Shown here: one piece after another, positions 1 through 5,391 of the stretch
Layout: each line of letters starts with the position of its first letter
Position numbering within the stretch: position 1 is the stretch's first letter
Assembly: GCA_021779635.1 (NCBI GenBank)
Contig: JAJYAH010000138.1
Span: forward strand, 1-11,939
Origin: Pseudomonadota bacterium
Lineage (GTDB): Bacteria; Pseudomonadota; Alphaproteobacteria; Rhizobiales; Xanthobacteraceae
Length of the DNA stretch: 11,939 nt
Direction: 5' to 3'
Notes under the pieces: model-generated
The model's database searches: none
What the model was told of the DNA's origin: nothing
What the model saw: only the letters and a program-made list of their open reading frames with translations
Program-made: the position numbers and the translations under genes

Positions 1-568
1 AGGCGATGACGCGGTCGATCTCCGCCAAGGCGATCTCCGGCTTGGTCCGCGCTGCGCGGTGCTCGACTGGAACGCCCGCACGCTTCAAACGCACCGGATT
101 GCTCGTCCAACTCTCCGGAACGAAGAGACGTAATGCCACCATGACCGGCACTTCACCCCGCGCAAGCGTCAGCGACACCAATGTTTGGCAATTGGCCGTC
201 TTGCCGAGAGACGAGGCATATTGTGGCGCGACACCAACCGAACGATCGCCCTTCTTCGGCATCGCCGTGTCGTCGATGACCAACACCGCATCCTTGCCGC
301 CGACAAGGCGATCCGCCTGAACCAGCAATTCCGCCTCCAATGGCGCCGCATCCCAAACGCCATCAGCAATGAAATGGTGCAACTGGTCATACTCGCCCGG
401 TACCAGCCGCGCCGCCATCGGCTGGACGCTCTTGCGATCACCCGGTCCAATCAATCCCGAGATATAAAGCGGACACATCCGCCGCCGCGCCTTGTGACCT
501 AAACGATCCAGAAAGGGCTTGAGCCAGCGCCTAAGCTCGTCTTCCCACTTCGACTTCGTGCCCACCAT
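1..568 (-). CDS. IS701-family DDE transposase, N-terminal part (runs off the window)
   Basis: This is the first 189 codons of a transposase that reads off the left edge. The frame is open from an ATG at 568 and begins MVGTKSKWEDELRRWLKPFL. A GGAGG about 8 nt upstream supports the start. Around residues 95-125 it has VLVIDDTAMPKKGDRS followed by VGVAPQYASSLGKTANCQ, the block around the first catalytic Asp in IS701-family DDE transposases (D99 or D100). The second Asp and the Glu would lie outside the window, so intactness of the whole gene is unknown. The enzyme would cut and join the ends of its own element. No stop or frameshift is seen in the visible part. The family call rests on remembered motif patterns, not on a search. 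Confidence 0.88.
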   Translation of the reverse strand, partial: MVGTKSKWEDELRRWLKPFLDRLGHKARRRMCPLYISGLIGPGDRKSVQPMAARLVPGEYDQLHHFIADGVWDAAPLEAELLVQADRLVGGKDAVLVIDDTAMPKKGDRSVGVAPQYASSLGKTANCQTLVSLTLARGEVPVMVALRLFVPESWTSNPVRLKRAGVPVEHRAARTKPEIALAEIDRVIA

Positions 569-665
569 GGTCGGCCCTCCAAAAGCCGACCATCTATGAA
601 TCATTGAAAATCTGATTCGGGAATCCAGTTTCGCCAATCAATCGCTAACTTCTGCCAAAGTAGTG
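1..665 (-). mobile_element. IS701-family insertion sequence, partial (5' end of element)
   Basis: The element holds the transposase start plus about 97 nt of upstream non-coding DNA (569-665). IS701-family members typically duplicate a 4-bp YTAR target. A CTAG is found exactly where the element should stop: CTA is the sixth codon of the neighbouring broken gene and this DNA follows. The end at 665 is therefore inferred. The opposite end is outside the window, so neither its terminal repeat nor the second CTAG copy could be compared. Non-coding 569-665 shows the transposase ribosome site and nothing else I recognise. Confidence 0.6.
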
Positions 666-668
666 CTA

Positions 669-695
669 GTCGCCCGATTCATTCAGATTGCAGGG
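669..695 (+). repeat. IS630 terminal inverted repeat, left (transposase 3' end)
   Basis: It begins GTCGCCCGATTCATTCAG and pairs with the inverse of 1885-1911 at 21 of 27 positions. The target dinucleotide TA lies immediately outside at 667-668. The transposase stop codon (683-685) falls within this repeat. Confidence 0.88.
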
Positions 696-1833
696 TAGAG
701 GTGCTTGAGTTTGATACGGGCATTGGGGGTTGAGAATTGCCAATTTGCCTTGGTGTGGTTGGCATATCGGTCGTGCTCCCATGCGGCGATTTCCTCGATG
801 AGGGTCTGTTTATCGGCAATCCGACGGTCGAGGCACTGGGACGTGAGGACGCCGAGTTCGGACTCTGCCAGATCAAGCCAACTACCGTGCTTTGGAGTGT
901 AGTGCCATTCGAAGCGCTCGACCAGTCGCCTGGCCTCGGCGGCTGGAAACGCTTCGTAGAGTGATCCCTTGCCGTGGATGTTGAGATTGTCCTGGACCAG
1001 CACGACGGTCTTGGCGTTGGCGAAGTAACGATCGGCCAATTCTTTCAAGACGTGAGCGTAGTCCATGGCGGTATGGCGATCGGTGACCTTGACGTGGCGC
1101 CAGCCTTCGAGCGGTGCAAACATCATGAAGATGTTGGCGGTGCCGTTGCGCTCGTACTCGTAATCGCAGCGGGCCGGGCGTCCCCGCTTCATCGGGATCG
1201 GCAGGCGCGTCTCGGCAAGGAACTGCTTGGAGGTCTCGTCCAGGCACACCAGCGGGTAATCGGGATCGCGTGGCCGCGTGTAGACCGCCAGCACATCTTC
1301 CATGGCGGCTACGAACGCGCCATTGGCCTTCGGCGGGATGACCCAGCACTGCTGGCGATGGGGCTGGAGAATGTTTTTTTTAGTGCCCGCCCAATCGTCG
1401 AGTCGCTGGCGCGATCGACAATTTGCAGTTCCACGACCTTCTTCTCCAACAGCCGCAAGGTCCAGCGCGCGCGTCCCTTGGGAGGTTTGGAACAAGCCAG
1501 CGCAATCAATTTGGCTTCTTTCTCGCCGTCAAAAATTCGTGCAACCGCCGGTGTCGCCCGTTGCTTGCGGCTCAACACAGCCTCGAAGCCTTCTTCCACA
1601 AGTTGCTTCCGGACCCGGTAAACCATCGATGCGCTGGTCTCCAGCGCCTTGATAATCCGGTTGTCACTCCAGCCTTCACCGGCTTCCGACACATCGGCCT
1701 TCAACAATATCCGCGCCTTCAGCAGCCGCTGCGCTGCGCTCTTGCCTTTGCGTATCAGTGCTTCGAGTTGCTCTCGTTCCTCACCGCTCAGCCGCACAAC
1801 ATACTTCTTTACCGAAATCTCCTTCGCAGCCAT
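683..1833 (-). CDS. IS630-family transposase made by -1 frameshift over two frames (about 383 aa)
   Basis: Frame 1 starts at the ATG at 1833, beginning MAAKEISVKKYVVRL. A GGAGG 8 nt upstream favours it over an in-frame ATG at 1863. This part carries a helix-turn-helix region (about residues 50-85) for end binding. Frame 1 alone would stop near 1309. An A8 run (1374-1381) lets the ribosome slip back one base, turning LKKTF into LKKNILQPH, and the second frame then runs to TGA at 683-685. The catalytic domain is all in frame 2: first Asp in VCLDETSK (about D199), second in VLVQDNLN (about D282), and Glu in HGSWLDLAESE (about E324). The catalytic triad, and so activity, depends on the shift. The join matches the continuous sequence typical of this family. 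The alternative is an accidental indel in the run. Confidence 0.88.
1374..1381 (-). other. A8 slippery site for -1 frameshifting in the IS630 transposase
   Basis: On the minus strand the run reads CTA AAA AAA ACA in the incoming frame, which contains the heptamer A AAA AAA. A -1 slip gives AAA AAA AAC ATT and continues into the catalytic frame. About 18 nt downstream, CCAGC-AGT-GCTGG (around 1343-1355) could form a small hairpin. Whether it stimulates slippage is inference. Confidence 0.75.
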
Positions 1834-1884
1834 GATTGCCTCCGCCGCATCCGATGCGACCAAAGCGAATCACAAAATTCATGT

Positions 1885-1911
1885 CCTTGCAAATTGATTG
1901 AAGCGAGCGAC
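1885..1911 (-). repeat. IS630 terminal inverted repeat, right (transposase 5' end)
   Basis: Read on the minus strand from 1911 it begins GTCGCTCGCTTCAATCAA and matches the left repeat at 21 of 27 positions. TA at 1912-1913 is the second copy of the target duplication. Confidence 0.88.
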
Positions 1912-1929
1912 TAGCTTGAGCTTTGCCAT
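1912..1929 (-). pseudogene. First six codons of a broken gene downstream of trbI, probably DUF2274 protein
   Basis: An ATG at 1929 opens MAKLKL, preceded by a well-placed GGAG, 10 nt after the original trbI stop codon. After six codons the frame runs into the IS630 end. Beyond IS630 it would run into IS701 DNA and soon stop (ALLWQKLAIDWRNW then more). In many alphaproteobacterial trb clusters the gene after trbI encodes a small DUF2274 protein starting MAKLKLG; that identity is from memory of the family and rests on only six residues. The rest of the gene must lie beyond the IS701 element, off the window, or be lost. Confidence 0.6.
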
Positions 1930-1939
1930 GATGTATCTC

Positions 1940-1960
1940 CTACCCTCTGTAAGGCCCTAG
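1940..1960 (-). pseudogene. trbI: Displaced 3' tail of trbI, cut off by the RIT element
   Basis: On the minus strand this piece reads LGPYRG then TAG, with the preceding RIT-end codons giving YDLI. The trbI copy at 5380-6564 ends NRDLVF-R-stop. Joining NRDLV to LGPYRG restores a natural-looking TrbI C-terminus, and the piece is followed at once by the ribosome site and ATG of the next gene, as expected after trbI. It is therefore read as the original trbI end separated by about 3.4 kb of inserted DNA. The exact junction base is uncertain because the RIT end resembles the target. Confidence 0.72.
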
Positions 1961-1990
1961 TATCAAGTCATATGCCGCGCTGTGGACAAT
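1961..1990 (+). repeat. RIT left terminal inverted repeat
   Basis: It contains TATCAAG, then TCATATGCCGC (1968-1978), five bases, then GGACAAT (1984-1990). It matches the inverse of 5345-5375 in the same spacing. The proposed GTG start of the first recombinase (1982) lies inside it, so recombinase bound here could affect its own expression. Confidence 0.8.
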
Positions 1991-3331
1991 ACCGAGTTTC
2001 CTGTGCATTTGCTTCCTTTCCCTCACATTTCCGAAGAAGTCAGTCGGCATAGTTCGTTCAAGCAGAAACCGGCCGAGGTCGTGTTTCCGATGAACAGAGC
2101 ATGTCGAAAGCGACGCTCTCGGCTTGGGGTCGAGGGACCGCTGGCTCCTTACTTTGAGCTCTACGCCGAGTATCTTGCCGATCAGCGGTACTCGCAGGTT
2201 TCTTATTGGAAGAAGACATTTCTCATCACCGAGTTTAGTCGATGGCTGAGCCGGGAAGGTATCTCGGTCGACGGGATTACGACCGCGCATGAAGAAGCAT
2301 TCTTGCGCCATCGCTCCCGACGCCGCCGTCTCAAGGGTGGCGACCGGATCGCTCTGTCCGGCGTGACGTGCTGGCTTCGGGAAAAAGGCATTATCGAATG
2401 CACGGCCACGGCTTCGGCCGAGACGTCGGCTGTTGATCCGGTGTTGCAGGAATACAGGTCTTATCTGAACGAAGAGCGTGGCCTGGCGCCTGCGACCATC
2501 GAAAATTACTCCGGATACGTAAGGGTCTTTCTGAGAGACATATTCAGCGAGGGCGAACTTTGTCTCGCCTCTTTGCATGCCAGCCAGATTACGGACTATA
2601 TCCGGCGAAACGCGCCGCGAGACCGCACATTCGCTTCGGCAAAACACATCGTCACGGCACTGCGATCGTTCTTCCGCTTCGCACGGTACCGCGACTACAT
2701 CCATACCGATCTTGCCGCGGCAGTACCCTCCGTTGCCGGATGGTCGATGGCGTCGATTCCGAGAGCGATGCCGGCCGACTGTGTTCGGGTTCTTCTGAAC
2801 GCGAGCAAAAAGTGGCGAACGCCAGCCGGGTTGCGCAATCGAGCCATCTTGTTGTTGCTTGCCCGGCTCGGCCTGCGTGCAGGAGAGGTCGCCCGGCTCG
2901 AACTGGGCGATATCGACTGGGGTGAAGGCAGTCTGAGCGTGCATGGCAAGGGGCGAGTGGAGCGACCGCTGCCCTTGCCTCATGACGTGGGAAAGGCGAT
3001 TGCAGCCTATCTGGAGCATGGACGACCGGAATCGAGCTGCCGCCGGGTGTTTTTGCGCTCCCGCGCCCCCTTTGATGGTTTGAGGTCGAACAGCGATATA
3101 TGTCAGATCGTCGCGCGTGCGATTAGGCGTGCTGGTATTGAACTCGATTCTACAGGGGCACATCAGCTTCGTCATGCGCTTGCCGTCGACATGCTGCGCC
3201 AGAGAGCGTCGCTGACGGAAATTGGCCAGGTGCTGCGCCATCGCAGCCCGGATGCAACGCGGCGATACGCGAAGGTCGATCTGGAAGCCTTGCGCGAAGT
3301 CGCCCTGCCATGGCCGGGAGCGATGCCATGA
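1982..3331 (+). CDS. ritA: Tyrosine recombinase, first of RIT trio (RitA-like, 449 aa)
   Basis: This is a DNA strand-exchange enzyme of the phage-integrase type. It has a SAM-like core-binding region (about residues 140-255) after a longer N-terminal part, then the catalytic domain. The active-site set is complete: R299 in RLGLRAGEV, K323 in HGKGRVERPLPL, H394 and R397 in HQLRHALAVDML, H420 in LRHRSP, and nucleophile Y429 in RRYAKVD. The start is uncertain. A GTG at 1982 lies in the terminal repeat with no clear ribosome site, and an in-frame ATG at 2090 would give 413 aa. It ends in ATGA shared with the next gene, so translation is probably coupled. With its two partners it should carry out RIT movement; each partner's role is not known from sequence. 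Confidence 0.9.
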   Translation: MDNTEFPVHLLPFPHISEEVSRHSSFKQKPAEVVFPMNRACRKRRSRLGVEGPLAPYFELYAEYLADQRYSQVSYWKKTFLITEFSRWLSREGISVDGITTAHEEAFLRHRSRRRRLKGGDRIALSGVTCWLREKGIIECTATASAETSAVDPVLQEYRSYLNEERGLAPATIENYSGYVRVFLRDIFSEGELCLASLHASQITDYIRRNAPRDRTFASAKHIVTALRSFFRFARYRDYIHTDLAAAVPSVAGWSMASIPRAMPADCVRVLLNASKKWRTPAGLRNRAILLLLARLGLRAGEVARLELGDIDWGEGSLSVHGKGRVERPLPLPHDVGKAIAAYLEHGRPESSCRRVFLRSRAPFDGLRSNSDICQIVARAIRRAGIELDSTGAHQLRHALAVDMLRQRASLTEIGQVLRHRSPDATRRYAKVDLEALREVALPWPGAMP

Positions 3332-4263
3332 ACAATTTGCGCGACGGTATTATCGATTATCTGGAATTGCGCCGCTCCCTTGGCTTCAAGCTGAAGAAGG
3401 ATGAGCGGCTGCTGCTGGACTTTGCGGAGTTCATGGAGCGGCGCGGTGCGACCTGGATCACGTCGAGGCTGGCTCTGGCATGGGCGCAGCAGCCCGTATC
3501 GACCGATTCGAATTACCTTGCCGGAAGACTGCGCGCCATCCGCAGTTTTGCGCGCTACCGCGTGCTCACAGACCCGCGCACCGAGATTCCCCCAACGGAT
3601 CTGCTGCCGCGGCAACGAAGTACCTTCCAGCCTCATATCTTCCGCCAGGAGGAGATAGCCCGCCTTCTCGCCGCCAGCCTGCAACGGCGGCGGGGAGCCA
3701 AGCCGATCTCGCGCTGGTCGCGCTATACGATCTTCGGCCTGCTGAGCGTGACCGGGATGCGTGTCAGCGAAGCACTGAACCTTGATCTGGAGGACGTCGA
3801 TCTTGACCACGGTGTTCTGACGATACGCAACTCGAAGTTCGGAAAATCCCGCTTGGTCCCGGTGCACGCGACAACATGCGCCACGCTGAAACTTTACCTG
3901 GAGCAGCGCAATGCGTTTTTGGCGGAACGCATCGCCCGGCCGTTCTTCATATTGCCGCTTGGTCGCCGGATTACGCACTCGACCTTGAGCCTGTCGTTCC
4001 GCCGACTGTCCCGGAAACTCGGATTGCGCGGCATGTCGGATGCGACGGGGCCGCGTTTGCACGATATGCGGCACACCATGGCCGTCGAGGTCTTGCGGCA
4101 ATGCTATTGCGCGGGCGCAGACCCCGAGCGCCGTCTGCCGGCGCTGTCCACTTATCTGGGACACACCCATCTCAACTACACGTACTGGTATTTGCACCAG
4201 AACCCTTCTCTCATGAAGCAGGCGGTGACGCGGCTTGAGCATTATTGGGAGGCCTCCGTATGA
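3328..4263 (+). CDS. ritB: Tyrosine recombinase, second of RIT trio (RitB-like, 311 aa)
   Basis: The ATG at 3328 overlaps the previous stop as ATGA and has GGGAG about 8 nt upstream. An in-frame ATG at 3310 is possible but less likely. The protein starts MNNLRDGIIDYLELRRSLGF, an N-terminal DNA-binding region that continues to about residue 90. The catalytic domain follows: R145 in VTGMRVSEAL, a Lys in NSKFGKSRLVPVH (about 170-180), H245 and R248 in LHDMRHTMAVEVL, H279 in YLGHTHLNY, and Y288 in YWYLHQ. Spacing from the last His to Tyr is 9, as in the other two recombinases. All catalytic residues are present, so it looks functional. It ends in ATGA shared with the third gene. Confidence 0.92.
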   Translation: MNNLRDGIIDYLELRRSLGFKLKKDERLLLDFAEFMERRGATWITSRLALAWAQQPVSTDSNYLAGRLRAIRSFARYRVLTDPRTEIPPTDLLPRQRSTFQPHIFRQEEIARLLAASLQRRRGAKPISRWSRYTIFGLLSVTGMRVSEALNLDLEDVDLDHGVLTIRNSKFGKSRLVPVHATTCATLKLYLEQRNAFLAERIARPFFILPLGRRITHSTLSLSFRRLSRKLGLRGMSDATGPRLHDMRHTMAVEVLRQCYCAGADPERRLPALSTYLGHTHLNYTYWYLHQNPSLMKQAVTRLEHYWEASV

Positions 4264-5261
4264 AACCTGCGCTCCCGACCTTCGCGGCGCTCCTGCAACG
4301 GTTCTTCACGCAGCGGCTGATGCAACAGAAGCGCGTCAGCGCACACACGATCAGTTCCTATCGAGACACCTTCAGGCTTCTGTTGCGCTTTACGCAGAAG
4401 CGATTGCACACGTCTCCCGATCGACTGGCGTTCGAAATGATCGATGCCCCGTTCATCTCTGCGTTTTTGAACGAACTTGAGAAGACGCGGAGCGTTACCG
4501 CGCGCACCCGCAATCTTCGTCTCACCGCCATTCGGTCGTTCTTCCGCTTCGCCGCCTATGAGATGCCGACCCATAGCGCTCAAATCCAGCGCGTTCTCGC
4601 TATGCCGGCCAAACGCTTTGACCGCAAGCTGATCCACTTCATGACGCGCCCGGAGGTCGACGCACTTTTGAATGGGCCGGACAAGAGCACCTGGAGCGGT
4701 CGCCGGGATCACGCGCTCTTGCTGACAACCTTGCAAACAGGCTTGCGCCTGTCCGAAGTGACCGGTCTGAAACGTCAGGATGTTACGTTCGGCACGGGCG
4801 CTCATGTTGTAGTCCTCGGCAAGGGATGAAAGCTGCGCGCGATTCCGCTTTGCAAACCTGTCGCCGAAGTTCTTGAAGCATGGCTCGATGAAACAAGCGC
4901 CGCCCAGGACGGCATCATCTTTCCAAGCGTGCGCGGCGGGCGATTGAGCGCAGATGCGGTAGACCGCCTTCTGAAAAAGCATCTGGCCACCGCCAGCGAA
5001 GCCTGTGCCTCGCTGAGGAAAAAGCGCATCACATTCCATTGCCTGCGCCACACCACAGCAATGGACCTGTTGCATGCCGGGGTGGAGCAAACCGTTATCG
5101 CGTTATGGCTGGGGCATGAATCCATTGAAACAACCCAAATCTATCTCGATGCGGATCTGGCGCTGAAGGAAAAGATCCTCGCCAAAACGATTCCCTTTGA
5201 CAGCAAGCCGGGGAAGTTCCGCCCCGACGGCCAGTTGCTGACGTTCCTCAACCAGCTATAG
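4260..5261 (+). pseudogene. ritC: Tyrosine recombinase, third of RIT trio (RitC-like), with an in-frame stop
   Basis: The ATG at 4260 overlaps the previous stop (ATGA), with GGGAGG about 7 nt upstream. The frame would encode 333 aa but is broken by TGA at 4827-4829 (codon 190), inside the usual GKG-R-K-R block: it reads VVLGKG, stop, KLRAIPL. One C-to-T change from CGA (Arg) explains it. The same frame then stays open to TAG at 5259-5261 and keeps the rest of the active site: H260 and R263 in HCLRHTTAMDLL, H286 in LWLGHESIETTQ, Y295 in IYLD. R163 is upstream in GLRLSEV. The truncated product lacks the His, Arg and Tyr of the C-terminal catalytic part and should be inactive. Readthrough or a sequencing error are the alternatives. 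Absence of further damage suggests a recent event. Confidence 0.87.
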
Positions 5262-5344
5262 GAGACAGGACTATGCCGACCCTCGGCGCCCCAAAATCCT
5301 ATGTTTGCCGCCCTTCTAGCCGTCTCTCGCACCCGCAGATCCGC

Positions 5345-5388
5345 ATAGTCCGGAAGGCGGCATATGATCTCGTATTCCGCTAGCGGAA
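5345..5388 (-). repeat. RIT right terminal inverted repeat with palindromic tip
   Basis: Read on the minus strand it has ATACGAGA, TCATATGCCGC, CTTCC, GGACTAT, matching the left end with the same 5-base gap. Unlike the left end it carries an extra outer block, TTCCGCTAGCGGAA (5375-5388). That block supplies trbI's new last sense codons and its stop (TAG at 5380-5382). Confidence 0.78.
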
Positions 5389-5391
5389 TAC
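5372..5391. repeat. Perfect 20-bp palindrome at the RIT/trbI junction
   Basis: GTATTCCGCTAGCGGAATAC is its own reverse complement, centred on CTAG. The symmetry extends to 5366-5397 with 15 of 16 base pairs matching (only C5371/C5392 fails). It spans the last codons and stop of the present trbI and the RIT right tip. Symmetric sites of this kind suit binding by two recombinase subunits. There is no T-run, so it is a poor candidate for an intrinsic terminator, although it lies between converging genes. Confidence 0.85.

Larger units (their letters stand above)
669..1911 (-). mobile_element. Complete IS630-family insertion sequence, 1243 bp, with TA target duplication
   Basis: The element is bounded by imperfect terminal inverted repeats (669-695 and 1885-1911) that match at 21 of 27 positions. 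A TA dinucleotide lies directly outside each end (667-668 and 1912-1913), the signature of IS630/Tc1-mariner insertion. Its only cargo is a transposase read on the minus strand across two frames. Length, target and transposase all fit the family. Removing the element and one TA rejoins the flanks as GTGCTAGCTTGAG. It therefore landed on the TA of a CTAG that appears to mark the edge of the neighbouring IS701 element. Confidence 0.92.
1961..5388 (+). mobile_element. RIT (recombinase in trio) element, about 3.4 kb
   Basis: Three consecutive tyrosine recombinase genes on one strand overlap by 4 nt at each junction and fill nearly all the space between inverted ends. This is the defining layout of RIT elements, a known class of mobile element without other cargo. 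The left end (1961-1990) and right end (5345-5388) share an inverted 11-bp core TCATATGCCGC and then, after 5 unmatched bases, GGAC-AT. The element lies opposite to the trb operon and interrupts the last codons of trbI. The proposed boundaries are the TA at 1961-1962 and at 5389-5390, chosen because removing what lies between restores trbI in frame. The third recombinase carries a nonsense codon, so this copy may be unable to move by itself. Confidence 0.88.

Noticed and set aside
683..1863. Two separate genes in the IS630 element, with an ATG start at 1863
   Set aside because: The two frames make one standard transposase when joined at the A8 run. The start at 1833 has the better ribosome site and fits the usual N-terminus.
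974..1914. Plus-strand frames across the IS630 element (974-1621, 1423-1914)
   Set aside because: They oppose a transposase with all DDE motifs, and the predicted products look like random translation.
1940..3241. Long minus-strand frame opposite the first recombinase
   Set aside because: It is a shadow of ritA with no recognisable domain. Only its last codons (the trbI tail) have meaning, and these come from the interrupted neighbour.
4827..4829. TGA as a selenocysteine or other recoded codon
   Set aside because: The position normally holds Arg in a loop where Cys or Sec is not expected, and no recoding hairpin is evident just downstream. A point mutation is simpler.
3172..5090. Two long minus-strand frames (3172-4242 and 4242-5090) opposite the second and third recombinases
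   Set aside because: High G+C makes open antisense frames common. The products show no domain, and the plus strand carries clear recombinase motifs throughout.
4929..5261. Separate short integrase gene starting with GTG at 4929
   Set aside because: It is the same frame as the upstream part of ritC and continues the same protein across one TGA. There is no evidence of independent initiation.
5372..5391. Palindrome as a bidirectional intrinsic terminator
   Set aside because: There is no T-run on either strand, it has almost no loop, and the symmetry matches the recombination ends, so a recombinase site explains it better.
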